Part shown: piece by piece, positions 25,189 to 33,964 of the stretch
Layout: each line of letters opens with the position of its first letter
How positions within the stretch are numbered: position 1 is the stretch's first letter
DNA from: Rathayibacter sp. SW19
GTDB lineage: Bacteria; Actinomycetota; Actinomycetes; Actinomycetales; Microbacteriaceae
NCBI RefSeq assembly: GCF_030866825.1
Contig: NZ_CP133020.1
Coordinates: 3,348,001 to 3,412,000 of the forward strand
Direction: 5' to 3'
DNA: 64,000 nucleotides
The notes under the pieces: model-generated
Told to the model about the DNA's origin: nothing
Database searches by the model: none
Seen by the model: the letters and a program-made list of their open reading frames with translations, nothing else
Program-made: the position numbers and the translations under genes

Positions 25189-26352
25189 ATGAAATATCTC
25201 AACAAGCGATTCATCGCCGGAGCGGCGATACTCGCGGTGGGTCTTACTGTTGCATCTGCAACGACCGCGGTCGGCGAGCCGGCGAGCTCCGTCCAGCAGT
25301 CAGCGAACCCGCAAAGCACAGTGCGGCATTTGAACCACGTCTTCATCATCATGGAGGAGAACCACGCAGCCGACGGCACCATCGGCGACGCGAAGAGCAT
25401 GCCGTTCCTCAACTCCCTCGCGGACACCTACAACGTCGCGACAACCTACTATGGCGTGACACACACGAGCGAGCCCAACTACATCGCTGCGACCAGTGGA
25501 AGCAACTGGGGTGTCAACAACGACAACGGCTGGGAAGCCGGTAGTACCGAGAACGGCGTCGCGCTTCCTGCCAACCAGTACGACCACACGAACATCGTCG
25601 ACCAGCTGGAGGCGAACCACATTCCGTGGGCCGCGTACATGGACTCGATGCCCTCGGCGGGCTACCTGCCCGACAAGTCTCCCGACGGTTTGTACGTCAG
25701 CAAGCACAACCCGTTCATCCTGTACCAGGATGTGCGGCTCGATCCTGCGCGCACCGCGAATATCAAGCCTTACACCGACATGGCGTCCGATTTGAACGGC
25801 AAGAACGTTCCAAAGTACGTGTGGATCAGCCCCAACCTGTGCAATGACATGCACGGCGGTATCTACTCGACAATCCCCGGCCACCCAGAGACACCGTGTC
25901 CGTATTCAGACGCGATCGGCGACCCGTTGGACCAAGCGCTGAAGGCGAAGGCCGACTCGTTCCTGAAGACCGCAGTTCAAACCATCATGAGCAGCAAGGC
26001 CTGGACGGGCAACAGTGTCATCTTCGTGACTGCGGATGAAAACGACTTCGACGCGGCCAACGCATCGATCGGCCAGTACGCGAGCGCGGCTGGATGCTGC
26101 GACTCGCCGTTGCTTCCTGCCGGCGATCCCGAGATCAGCCCGAACTGGCCGGGCGGGGTCTATGGCGGCGGCCTTGTGCCGATGATCGTGATCAGCAGGA
26201 ACGGGCCGACTCACGTCTCTGATCCAACTCCCTACAACCACTATTCGATGCTGTCGACGATCGAGCAGGGCTTCGGCTTGAGCACGCTGGGCTTTGCAAG
26301 TGATGCCGCACAGGTGCAGCCGATGTGGCCACTGATCTCGGGCAAGCACTGA
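25189..26352 (+). CDS. Secreted phosphoesterase / acid phosphatase (PF04185 type)
   Basis: A 387-aa exported protein with a Sec signal peptide (residues 1 to about 30, FIAGAAILAVGLTVASATT). The mature part has the phosphoesterase metal motifs: FIIMEENHAADG near the N-terminus and VIFVTADENDFDA near the C-terminus, with YKVATTY-like NVATTYYGVTHTSEPNYIAATSG between. Relatives include AcpA-type acid phosphatases and phospholipase C-like enzymes. ATG 25189 is chosen because it starts the signal peptide. A second phosphoesterase gene follows after 120 bp, so the pair may serve phosphate scavenging. Confidence 0.9.
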   Translation: MKYLNKRFIAGAAILAVGLTVASATTAVGEPASSVQQSANPQSTVRHLNHVFIIMEENHAADGTIGDAKSMPFLNSLADTYNVATTYYGVTHTSEPNYIAATSGSNWGVNNDNGWEAGSTENGVALPANQYDHTNIVDQLEANHIPWAAYMDSMPSAGYLPDKSPDGLYVSKHNPFILYQDVRLDPARTANIKPYTDMASDLNGKNVPKYVWISPNLCNDMHGGIYSTIPGHPETPCPYSDAIGDPLDQALKAKADSFLKTAVQTIMSSKAWTGNSVIFVTADENDFDAANASIGQYASAAGCCDSPLLPAGDPEISPNWPGGVYGGGLVPMIVISRNGPTHVSDPTPYNHYSMLSTIEQGFGLSTLGFASDAAQVQPMWPLISGKH

Positions 26353-26472
26353 TCTCAGGCAAGCACTGAACTCACCAACCAGTACGACGCGCCGCGTGGG
26401 GCGGCACATGCCGGCTGCCCCACGCGACACCCCTCAGAAGGAAACACCCCTCAGTAGGAAAGAAGATTTGTC

Positions 26473-28650
26473 ATGTACAGCTTCGCGCGAAAATTGACAA
26501 CGGGCGTGGCCGCGATCGCGGCCGTGGTCGGCGGGATGGCATTGGCCGGCCCACCGGCGAGTGCCGCGCCCGAGCATCCGCTCGTCAGCGCTTCTGTCGG
26601 CGCGCAACAATCGAACAGCTGCCAGCTCGCCAATGGCATCACCCACGTGATCAACCTGCAGTTCGACAATGTGCACCTCACCAGGGACGCCGCGGGTATC
26701 CCAAGCGATCTGGAGCAGATGCCCAACCTCTACAACTTCTTGCAGCAGAACGGCGTGGTGATGGCGAACGCCCACGATGTCCTGGTGCACACGGCGACGA
26801 ACTTCATCTCGAACCAGACCGGCTTGTATCCGGACCGCACGGCCATCACGCAGTCGAATTCGTTCAACTACTACGACTCGGCCGGCAACACGCATCCCGG
26901 TGTTTCGTTCGCGTATTGGACAGCCCCGGTGTACGACTACACCGGCGCGAACGCCGACACCAACTACAACCTGCAATACACGGCGGACCGTTCCAACGTG
27001 CCGAACTCGAGCAATGTCAACGTGCCTGCGCCGTGGGTTCCATACACGCGTGCCGGCTGCAACGTCGGCGAGATCGGCATGAGCAACACGGTGCTCGAGA
27101 ACATCGCCACGGACATCCCGACCGTGTTCGGTGTTAACTCGCCGCAACAGGCAGAGGCCACCGCAAATCCGACCAAGGCAACGGCCGATTTCGTCGGCTA
27201 CGCAGTGCACTGTTCTGCGGCGTCTTCGACGTGCGCGAACGGTCAGACAGACGCACTTCCAGACGAGCCCGGGGGTTACACCGGCTACAAGGCCCTGTTC
27301 GGAAATGCCGAGATTCAGCCTCAGATCAGTCCCTCAGGGCCGGTCACTGCACTGAACGGCACGCCGATCACCGATGCGAAGGGCAACGCCGGGTTCCCCG
27401 GCTTCGATTCGGAGACGGCGACAAACTCGCTCGGCTACGCCGCGCAGATGCTGGAGAACGGAGTGCAAGTGGCGAACGTGTACCTGTCCGACCTGCACAG
27501 CGACCACACCAGCGCGAGCACCGGCGACCTCGGCCCCGGCTCGCAGACATACGAGCAGCAGTTGAGCGACTACAACACCGCATTCGGCCAGTTCCTGACC
27601 CGACTCGCCAACGACGGAATCACGCCGAAGAACACCTTGTTCGCCGTGACCACCGACGAGGGCGACCACTTCTCAGGTAGCGCCGCCACCCCGGCAGGCT
27701 GCACGGGACTGAACGGCAATTACTGCAGCTACACCACCCGGTCGGAGGTGAATGTCAACCTGCGCGGCCTGTTGGCCACGCAGAAGTCCAACACGACGCC
27801 GTACGCGATCCACTCCGACCCGGCCCCGGCCCTGTGGCTGCAAGGCAATCCGGCCCCGGCCGACCCGGCGGTGCGCACGCTCGCTCGCGATATCAGCGGG
27901 CTTTCGATCGCCAACCCGCTGACCGGCGCGACGGACAAAGTGGCCACGTTCATGGCCGACCCGGTCGAAGAGAAGATCCTGCACTTCGTCAGTTCGGACG
28001 CCCCACGAACTCCGAGCCTGACCCTGTTCTCTGGAGAAGACGAGTACATCGGCGGTGGCGCGGCGAACTGCAGCCTCTCGTGTGTGTACACGTCGAACGG
28101 CTTCGCGTGGAACCACGGCGGGATCTGGCCGGATATGCAGAACATCTGGGCAGGTTACGTGGGACCGGGTATCTCTGCGCGTGGCATCAACACCAGCGTG
28201 TGGACTGACCAGGTCGACGTTCGGCCGACGACGCTCGCATTGACCGGGCTGCGCGACGACTACGCAGATGACGGTCGGGTGCTGGTCGAGATCGCCGCAC
28301 CGAACGCGTTGCCGCAGGCACTGCGTGCCCACCACAACTCGGTGCTTCAGCTCGGCGAGGCGTACAAGCAACTGCTCGGCGCAGACGGCCAGTTCGCGGA
28401 GGACACGCTGGCTGCTTCGACGAAGGGCCTGGCAAGCGGCAGCACTGCCAGCGACGGTCAATATCAGGCGACCGAAGCCGCCCTTGCCCAGTTGGGCAGC
28501 CAACGCGATCAGCTCGCCGATCAGATCGGCAGCCAGTTGCTCGGTGCCGCGTTCGGCGGAAAGCAGATCAACGAGCAGCGCGCGGGCGCTCAACTCGCGC
28601 AAGCCCACCAGTTGCTGCAGGCCGCGCAAACGCTGGCATCAGCTGGCTGA
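26473..28650 (+). CDS. Secreted alkaline-phosphatase-superfamily hydrolase with helical C-terminus
   Basis: A 725-aa exported protein with a signal peptide ending at ASAAPEHP (about residue 33). The catalytic part resembles the alkaline phosphatase / nucleotide pyrophosphatase fold: NLQFDNVHLTRD (first metal Asp), VHTATNFISNQTGLYPDR (candidate threonine nucleophile), VYLSDLHSDHTS and VTTDEGDHFSG (second metal cluster). Residues about 610-725 form a long, Gln/Ala-rich helical region, perhaps for wall association. It is downstream of another secreted phosphoesterase in the same direction. The substrate is unknown. Confidence 0.85.
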   Translation: MYSFARKLTTGVAAIAAVVGGMALAGPPASAAPEHPLVSASVGAQQSNSCQLANGITHVINLQFDNVHLTRDAAGIPSDLEQMPNLYNFLQQNGVVMANAHDVLVHTATNFISNQTGLYPDRTAITQSNSFNYYDSAGNTHPGVSFAYWTAPVYDYTGANADTNYNLQYTADRSNVPNSSNVNVPAPWVPYTRAGCNVGEIGMSNTVLENIATDIPTVFGVNSPQQAEATANPTKATADFVGYAVHCSAASSTCANGQTDALPDEPGGYTGYKALFGNAEIQPQISPSGPVTALNGTPITDAKGNAGFPGFDSETATNSLGYAAQMLENGVQVANVYLSDLHSDHTSASTGDLGPGSQTYEQQLSDYNTAFGQFLTRLANDGITPKNTLFAVTTDEGDHFSGSAATPAGCTGLNGNYCSYTTRSEVNVNLRGLLATQKSNTTPYAIHSDPAPALWLQGNPAPADPAVRTLARDISGLSIANPLTGATDKVATFMADPVEEKILHFVSSDAPRTPSLTLFSGEDEYIGGGAANCSLSCVYTSNGFAWNHGGIWPDMQNIWAGYVGPGISARGINTSVWTDQVDVRPTTLALTGLRDDYADDGRVLVEIAAPNALPQALRAHHNSVLQLGEAYKQLLGADGQFAEDTLAASTKGLASGSTASDGQYQATEAALAQLGSQRDQLADQIGSQLLGAAFGGKQINEQRAGAQLAQAHQLLQAAQTLASAG

Positions 28651-28659
28651 CTCGCCAAA

Positions 28660-28733
28660 CCCTTCGCTGAGGTGCGGACTTATGTCGCTTCGCCCGGGTC
28701 GGGGGCGACCGAAGTCCGCACCTCAGCGAAGGG
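28660..28733. terminator. Long perfect inverted repeat between convergent genes
   Basis: Arms of 22 bp (28660-28681 and 28712-28733) are perfect complements, and GTCGC/GCGAC at 28684-28688 and 28705-28709 extend the stem inside the loop. It starts 9 bp after the phosphohydrolase stop and ends 1 bp before the stop of the convergent PH-domain gene. It is suited to be a bidirectional terminator, although no T-run follows on either strand. Confidence 0.6.
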
Positions 28734-28734
28734 G

Positions 28735-30240
28735 TCAGTGCTCCGCCGGCGTGACCGAGATCGACTCGATCAGCGGCCATACCTGATCCATCGGCAGATC
28801 GGGGATCTCGTACTTGTGTTTGCCGGCTGCAGTCGTCGCGATTAACGTGGCGAGCCCCGCACGACGCTGGAAGATGCTGCGACGAACCGTCCAGCCGATG
28901 ATGCCGGCGGTCTCCAGCACCACATGTTTGCGGGCGAGCGAACCGCTGCGTGTCACGAGCCAGCCCGGGAGCACGGCGTGTCCGAGCCCGCGAAAGCGAT
29001 CAGCCGCCAGGTATGCGAAGAACGGGGCGAGCACAACGAACAGCCACCAGACCGGTGTCAGCACGTAGCCGAGCAGTTGCGCCACAGCGACAGCGGCGGC
29101 GAGGATCGCCAGCGCCGACGCTGCGCGCGTGTAGCGGCGCCAGTGGGCGCGGGGTCCATGGGCTGCCAGTTCGGCGCGAAGCGGGGCATCCGTACCGAGC
29201 ACGGCATCGGCGACCCGGAAGGCCTCCTCCGACGGCCCGGGCGGTTCGATGATCGCCTCCCCTCCGCGCTCCCGGCCGAGCCCGGTCATGATCGCATGTG
29301 CGGATGCGGCGCCAACCAACCGCAGCGACAGCGGTTGCCCGATGGAGACTCCACGCAAGCGGCGTTCGTCGAGGGTCGCCTGCCGGGTGCGCAACAGGCC
29401 GTGACCGATGTGCAGGGTGCGCGAATCGGAGCGGGTCAGGGCGAAGCCGGAATAGCTGAGCACGTAACGCACGAGGGCTACCACCGATGCCGCGACAATG
29501 AGCACCAACGCTCCCCAGAGCACAAGCGGCAGTGTCGGAACGCGTGCGAGTGTGTTGACACCGTCGCGGATGACGGGCACGCGCAGCGGCAGCCCGCCGT
29601 CGAAGAATTGGATCTGCAGCGCAAAGACTGCGACGGCAATGAGCGAGCCGACACCGACGAGTGTGAACGGCGCGTAGCGCGCCCACGACAGGCGCCAGTG
29701 ACTGAGGTTGGCGGGCCGGGGCGGGGCATCCGTACCGCCAGACTGCAAAGCAGACATCCGCAGCAGCTCCGCCCGCAACGCGGGAACGTCCGTTGCAGCG
29801 ACAGCATCGAAATCAAGGCCGTCCTGCCCGTGGGAGGCGCTGGTGCCGACCTTCACGATCGCGACGCCGAACAGCCTGTGCAGCAGGGTGGCATCAACGT
29901 CGACGCTGCGGATGCGATCGCGCGGCACCGAAAGCGTGCGGCGGTTGAGCAGACCGCGCCGCACCTCGACATGCGTGCTGGTGATGCGGAACGTCGTCGT
30001 GAACCAGCGCAGAATGCCGACGACAATGCCCAATCCCGAGATCACGTAGGTCCACCAGGGTTCACCGCCGACGCTGCCTGCCACAAGCGCGATCACCAGC
30101 AGGGGCAGATATCTGATCAGCTCCCTGATCGGGTGCACCAACAGCATCCGCGGGTTCAGTCGGTGCCAGGGAGCTGCATCATGACCGGGGGCGGGCTCAG
30201 GGATCGGGGCGAGCTCAGGGATGGGGGTGTCACTGCTCAT
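28735..30240 (-). CDS. PH-domain membrane protein, YdbT type
   Basis: A 501-aa protein with three bacterial PH (bPH2/DUF304) domains alternating with pairs of transmembrane helices. The first repeat reads TTFRITSTHVEVRRGLLNRRTLSVPRDRIRSVDV and later copies contain RTLHIGHGLLRTRQATLDERRLRGV and RKHVVLETAGIIGWTVRRSIFQRRAGL. Function is unknown; relatives are paired with a small one-PH protein as here. The start overlaps that upstream gene's stop. Its first 18 residues (PELAPIPEPAP) are encoded by two degenerate GAGCTCAGGGAT repeats. Confidence 0.9.
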   Translation of the reverse strand: MSSDTPIPELAPIPEPAPGHDAAPWHRLNPRMLLVHPIRELIRYLPLLVIALVAGSVGGEPWWTYVISGLGIVVGILRWFTTTFRITSTHVEVRRGLLNRRTLSVPRDRIRSVDVDATLLHRLFGVAIVKVGTSASHGQDGLDFDAVAATDVPALRAELLRMSALQSGGTDAPPRPANLSHWRLSWARYAPFTLVGVGSLIAVAVFALQIQFFDGGLPLRVPVIRDGVNTLARVPTLPLVLWGALVLIVAASVVALVRYVLSYSGFALTRSDSRTLHIGHGLLRTRQATLDERRLRGVSIGQPLSLRLVGAASAHAIMTGLGRERGGEAIIEPPGPSEEAFRVADAVLGTDAPLRAELAAHGPRAHWRRYTRAASALAILAAAVAVAQLLGYVLTPVWWLFVVLAPFFAYLAADRFRGLGHAVLPGWLVTRSGSLARKHVVLETAGIIGWTVRRSIFQRRAGLATLIATTAAGKHKYEIPDLPMDQVWPLIESISVTPAEH

Positions 30241-30749
30241 GTCGCGTCTTCTCTACTCTGCTGAGCGGCTTCGGCGAGGGTCGCGACGATCTCACGGGCA
30301 ACCGAGTCGTCCAGCGCGTGAATGCTCAGTGCACCCGCCGACGATGCAGTCGTGACGATGACCGTGGTCAGCCCGTAAATGCGGTGCAAAACTCCGCGTC
30401 GTGAATCCACGGTCTGCAGTCGGGCGATCGGCGCAACGCGGGTCTCCTGAGTGAGCCAGCCGCTTCGCACGAAGACCGCGTCGTCCGTAATCTCCCATCG
30501 ATGGATGCGATATCTCCAGCGGGGCATCACGCTGACATGCACGACCGCGACGACAAACGTGGCGGCCAGCCCGACGAGATGCGGTGGCGACGTCCACGCG
30601 TTAGCGAACAGCATCCAGGCCAGCTGGATCAACACGAACACCACCCACCCGACGATCGCGTTCCAGGCCCAGAACGCGATCGCCCGCGTGGAGGGAACGC
30701 CGGTGGGTTCCTGAACCAATCGAGCGACGGTGGGTTGGCCGGTGTTCAT
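30237..30749 (-). CDS. PH-domain membrane protein, YdbS type
   Basis: A 170-aa protein: two N-terminal transmembrane helices (about 28-50 and 55-72) followed by one bPH2 domain (RYRIHRWEITDDAVFVRSGWLTQETRVAPIARLQTVDSRRG). It is the small partner of the following 501-aa protein, with a 4-bp ATGA overlap. In Bacillus the YdbS/YdbT pair has been linked to resistance against a bacteriocin-like compound; whether the role is shared here is not known. Confidence 0.9.
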   Translation of the reverse strand: MNTGQPTVARLVQEPTGVPSTRAIAFWAWNAIVGWVVFVLIQLAWMLFANAWTSPPHLVGLAATFVVAVVHVSVMPRWRYRIHRWEITDDAVFVRSGWLTQETRVAPIARLQTVDSRRGVLHRIYGLTTVIVTTASSAGALSIHALDDSVAREIVATLAEAAQQSREDAT

Positions 30750-30803
30750 CTCATGCTCCCAGTGTCAAAGATGCTCTGAGTCAAGCGTGTGCTCCTACAG
30801 CAA

Positions 30804-31451
30804 CTAGAGCTGCTGCAAGCGGTCGATGAGTGCGTCGCGGTCGACGCCGGCGAACGCGAGCGCTCGCGGAACGGTGCCGAGCTCTGCTCGCAGGATGCCG
30901 ACGAGAATGTCGACCTCGGCCATCCGGCGTCGTCGATCGTGGCCTCCAATGCCGTGACCTGCCGTCGCCTGGCCGGCTGCGCCACGACCGGATGCCCGGT
31001 GGCCGACCGCGCCGTGCCCGGTCGCATTTCTCTGCGCGCCCGCGTGCCCCCGCCGCAACGCCTCTCGAGCGGATGCACCCCAGCCCGGCCGATTCCGGCG
31101 CGGTGTCGCCGTCAGCAGTGTCACATCCGGTGCTGTCACACCGGCGACGGCAAGGCTGCGCGCGCGCTCATCACGTAACGCAGCATCGAGCATGTCGTAG
31201 TTCAAGCCGCTTTCGCCGAGTGCTTCGGACACCGCGCCGCGACCTTCCAGGGTGACTGCGAGCAGCAGGTGTTCGGCCTCGACTGTTGCGGAGCCGCGTC
31301 GTGTCGCCTCGTCGACCGCTCGGATGAATACAGGGTGCAGCCGACGGAACAATTGAGCCTCAACGGCGTCGCCGCCGCTCGCGCGATCGTTGCCGCGCCC
31401 GTTCTTCGGTGCTTCGTTGTCCGGTGTTCCGGGGTTCGGGTCATCACGCAT
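30804..31451 (-). CDS. Clp N-terminal-domain protein with Gly/His-rich linker
   Basis: A 215-aa stand-alone Clp repeat protein. The first Clp-N motif is FIRAVDEATRRGSATVEAEHLLLAVTLEG (split here by residues 42-70) and the second RRMAEVDILVGILRAELGTVPRALAFAGVD. ClpA/ClpC use this domain to bind adaptors and substrates; there is no ATPase domain. Between the halves lies a degenerate pentapeptide run rich in Gly, His and Ala. The gene overlaps the stop of the upstream HTH gene by 8 bp, so the two are coupled. It may be an adaptor or decoy for ClpC, an inference. Confidence 0.85.
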   Translation of the reverse strand: MRDDPNPGTPDNEAPKNGRGNDRASGGDAVEAQLFRRLHPVFIRAVDEATRRGSATVEAEHLLLAVTLEGRGAVSEALGESGLNYDMLDAALRDERARSLAVAGVTAPDVTLLTATPRRNRPGWGASAREALRRGHAGAQRNATGHGAVGHRASGRGAAGQATAGHGIGGHDRRRRMAEVDILVGILRAELGTVPRALAFAGVDRDALIDRLQQL

Positions 31452-31680
31452 GGCGTCTCCTGAGTTCGATTCCTGCGTCGACCAGGCGACGCAGGTGCTT
31501 CTTGTGCACGGCTTGACGGGTCACACCCAGCGCCTGTGCGACCTCGCCCCAGCTCCAGCCGGCGCGCATGGCACGCTCGACTTCTGCGTCTTCCATGCGG
31601 TCGGCGAGTTCGCGTAGGGCCACGACGGCGGCGAGGCCGTCTGCGGCGCCGCCTGTCGGTGGTGGTGAAATCGGAGTCAT
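31444..31680 (-). CDS. Small HTH regulator coupled to the Clp-N protein
   Basis: A 78-aa protein whose C-terminal half is a helix-turn-helix: MRAGWSWGEVAQALGVTRQAVHKKH. The N-terminus (ALRELADRMEDAEVERA) is helical and may dimerise. Small HTH proteins paired with Clp-N proteins are common in actinobacteria. A strong promoter overlapped by a palindrome lies immediately upstream and suggests autoregulation. With that promoter the transcript would start at or next to the ATG, that is, leaderless. Confidence 0.85.
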   Translation of the reverse strand: MTPISPPPTGGAADGLAAVVALRELADRMEDAEVERAMRAGWSWGEVAQALGVTRQAVHKKHLRRLVDAGIELRRRHA

Positions 31681-31730
31681 GTAAGCAACATAAGTTGCTT
31701 ATTCCCGCGTTGTCAACTCAAGTTGCTTAT
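31681..31730 (-). promoter_or_regulatory. Promoter and palindromic operator of the HTH/Clp-N operon
   Basis: On the minus strand TTGACA (31716-31711) and TTATGT (31693-31688) are 17 bp apart. The -10 box lies inside the palindrome AAGCAAC-ATAA-GTTGCTT (31683-31700), and a further half site AAGTTGCTT is at 31720-31728. The spacing puts the transcription start at the A of the ATG at 31680. The palindrome is a good candidate for binding by the encoded HTH protein. Confidence 0.6.
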
Positions 31731-31771
31731 TAACGACAATCTCAAAGGTTCGCAGCGATCGCATCCGCCCG

Positions 31772-32329
31772 TCACAGCGCGAGCGCGTCCACCAGTCGCG
31801 TCGCTCCGAATTCGAAGGCACGCTCCACGTCTCCGCCCAACCGGAAGCCATTCGCCAACTCCATGCTGACGAACCCGGATGCCCAGGCGGTCAGCGTGCG
31901 TGCGGCCTCGAGCGCTTCATCCGGGCCGGCCAATTCTCTTGTGGCACGCAGCAATGGGGCGGCCGCCGTGGCGAGCAATGCGGGATCCGGTCGCGTCGCG
32001 TCGGAGCCCGCGAAGATCAGGCGAAACCCTGCGGGATTCGCGTGAGCGAATGCGCGAAAGGCGTATGCCAATTCGCGCAACCGGCCGCGGGCATCCGCAC
32101 TGTGCGAAGCTACCTCATCGAGCTGCTCGCCAAGATCCTCGACCGCGTCAGCCGCGATCAGGCCGATCAGTGCCTCACGATTGCGAACCCGTTTGTAGAG
32201 TGACGGCGCGCGCACGCCGACGCGCTCGGCGACCGCTTGCATCGTAAGACGGGCAATGCCCTGGGATTCGAGAATCTCGCGACCGGCTCGGATGATGGCT
32301 CCAAGTGATGTGCGATCGGGTGTTGGCAT
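31772..32329 (-). CDS. TetR family regulator (TetR/AcrR with WHG domain)
   Basis: A 185-aa repressor. The N-terminal HTH is ILESQGIARLTMQAVAERVGVRAPSLYKRVRNREALI, and the C-terminal part with ALEAARTLTAWASGFVSMELANGFRLGGDVERAFEFG fits the TetR C-terminal WHG domain. ATG 32329 is preferred over 32344 because GGAG lies at the right distance ahead of it. It is divergent from an MBL-fold hydrolase gene, and two palindromes lie between, so the hydrolase is its likely target. Confidence 0.92.
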   Translation of the reverse strand: MPTPDRTSLGAIIRAGREILESQGIARLTMQAVAERVGVRAPSLYKRVRNREALIGLIAADAVEDLGEQLDEVASHSADARGRLRELAYAFRAFAHANPAGFRLIFAGSDATRPDPALLATAAAPLLRATRELAGPDEALEAARTLTAWASGFVSMELANGFRLGGDVERAFEFGATRLVDALAL

Positions 32330-32373
32330 TCGAGACAGCTCCATTCGCGATCTGAGTCCAAAAAGAAATATCG

Positions 32374-32406
32374 GCTATTGACAGTAGCCATGATAGCTAC
32401 TTACCA
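32374..32406 (+). promoter_or_regulatory. MBL-gene promoter with TetR-type operator in the spacer
   Basis: TTGACA (32378-32383) and TTACCA (32401-32406) are 17 bp apart. The spacer is itself a palindrome, GTAGC-CATGATA-GCTAC (32384-32400), and overlaps another, GGCTA-TTGACAG-TAGCC (about 32373-32389). Binding of the divergent TetR protein here would block RNA polymerase. Confidence 0.6.
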
Positions 32407-32447
32407 TTGCCATCAGCATCACGATAGCAGTTCGAAAGGTCACCGTC

Positions 32448-33173
32448 ATGAAGCTGGCTCCAGCTCTGTACCGCGTCGGCAACGACATCGTCGCCGCGTA
32501 TCTGGTCGATACCCCGGAGGGGGTGCTCCTGGTCGATGCCGGTCTGGCAGGGCAGTGGCGCGATCTCACGACCGAGCTGGCCGGCATGGGCCGGTCGGTC
32601 GATGACATCCGCGCTGTGATCCTCACCCACGGCGACAGCGACCACATCGGGTACGCCGAACGTCTGCGAAGGGACCACGGCGTGCCGATTTATGTTCACG
32701 AAGCGGATGCCGCCCGGGCGCGCGGGGAAGTCAAGTCCAAGACAGCGTGGGGGCCGTGGAAACTCGGCGCGATAAGCCGCTTCCTGGCTTATGCGATGCG
32801 GAAGGGCGGGATGCGCCCGACCTACCTGACAGAGGTGGTCACGGTGCACGACGATCAGGTGCTCGAGGAGCTGCCAGGCGCCCCGCGCGTCATCGGGCTG
32901 CCGGGCCATTCGCCGGGAAGCATCGCCGTGCACGTTCCCGTCGCCGACGCGATCTTCGTCGGAGACGGGCTCACCACTCGCCACGTTCTCACCGGGCAGG
33001 TCGGCCCGCAGCCAGCGCCGTTCACCGATGATCCTGCGCAGGCGCTCGCGTCACTGCGCCGTCTCGAAGACCTTCAAGCGACCTGGGTGCTGCCGGGGCA
33101 CGGCGCGCCGTGGAACGGCGGCATCCAGAAAGCAATCGAGGCCGTCATGGCCTCAGCGCCCCTGCAGCCATGA
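32448..33173 (+). CDS. MBL-fold metallo-hydrolase
   Basis: A 241-aa metallo-beta-lactamase fold hydrolase. The signature is LTHGDSDHIGYAERL (H61, D63, D65, H66), where the second histidine of HxHxDH is an Asp, a variant seen in several MBL groups. LPGHSPGSIAV and VGDGLTTRH hold further ligands, and VLPGHGAPW the last His. The binding of two metals is probable but the Asp substitution may shift metal preference. It is divergent from the TetR gene. The substrate is unknown; lactones and thioesters are typical. Confidence 0.9.
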   Translation: MKLAPALYRVGNDIVAAYLVDTPEGVLLVDAGLAGQWRDLTTELAGMGRSVDDIRAVILTHGDSDHIGYAERLRRDHGVPIYVHEADAARARGEVKSKTAWGPWKLGAISRFLAYAMRKGGMRPTYLTEVVTVHDDQVLEELPGAPRVIGLPGHSPGSIAVHVPVADAIFVGDGLTTRHVLTGQVGPQPAPFTDDPAQALASLRRLEDLQATWVLPGHGAPWNGGIQKAIEAVMASAPLQP

Positions 33174-33187
33174 CGGCCTCACGCAAC

Positions 33188-33964
33188 TCAGCTCTTGGGA
33201 GTCGCGCGCCGCAAGATGTAGAACCCTGCGACGCCGAGCAGCGCAGCCGGAACAAGAATCCAGGCGACGACCCCGGTTGAGCCGACATCTCCGAACCACG
33301 CCCACACCGACAACCAGCTCTGGGTGAACGTGATCAGCGCGGCGCCTGCGAGCAGCACGATCGTCAAGCACGCACCCGCCAAGATGAGCCCGTTGGACTT
33401 CCAACGCACGAAGACGGTGGCCGCGAACAGGCCGATGGCGAAGCAGATCAAGAAGGTGGCGAACACCGTGAAGATGCGCTGAGCAAGCGGACCCTGCCCG
33501 AAGTAGATCGCGGAGAACATGTGACCGCCGAGGCCCCATCCGTTCGTCCAGTCTTCAATGTACGACAGGATGACGTACGTAGCGGTGAACGCCGCAGACT
33601 GCACGACGAATGCCAGCGTGGTGCCCAGGTAGTAGTCACGACGCGTGACAGAGAAGCCCAGCGCGAACGGAAACGTCAGGGTCATCGCCTGGATCGCGGC
33701 AATCATGAGATACGCGAACAGCCACAGGGTCGAGCCACTGTATTGCGTGCCGTCCAGCGACGCCTCGCCGTTCGACGCGGCAGTGATGATCGCCCAGATG
33801 GCGTAATTCACCAGGAAGACAAACGCGATGATGAGCCACGGGATAGCCAGCATGTTCCAGCGGTTGGCGAATTGAAGGCGCACAACGTTCCAGATGCGCC
33901 TCGGCGCTCCCGCTACGCCGGTGAGCGGCATCACACCATCCGCTCGTGCTGCGACGATGGTCAT
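33188..33964 (-). CDS. ABC transporter permease (ABC-2-like)
   Basis: A 258-aa membrane protein with six hydrophobic segments (about 35-58, 82-100, 115-135, 150-170, 185-210, 225-245). It lies directly after an ATPase gene with a 4-bp overlap and a GntR regulator, an arrangement like the YtrABC operon of Gram-positive bacteria, which reacts to cell-envelope antibiotics. No substrate-binding protein is present, so export or envelope sensing is more likely than uptake. Confidence 0.85.
   Translation of the reverse strand: MTIVAARADGVMPLTGVAGAPRRIWNVVRLQFANRWNMLAIPWLIIAFVFLVNYAIWAIITAASNGEASLDGTQYSGSTLWLFAYLMIAAIQAMTLTFPFALGFSVTRRDYYLGTTLAFVVQSAAFTATYVILSYIEDWTNGWGLGGHMFSAIYFGQGPLAQRIFTVFATFLICFAIGLFAATVFVRWKSNGLILAGACLTIVLLAGAALITFTQSWLSVWAWFGDVGSTGVVAWILVPAALLGVAGFYILRRATPKS

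Noticed and set aside
28924..30264. 446-codon plus-strand frame opposite the PH-domain gene
   Set aside because: Shadow of the YdbT-type gene; no domain or ribosome binding site.
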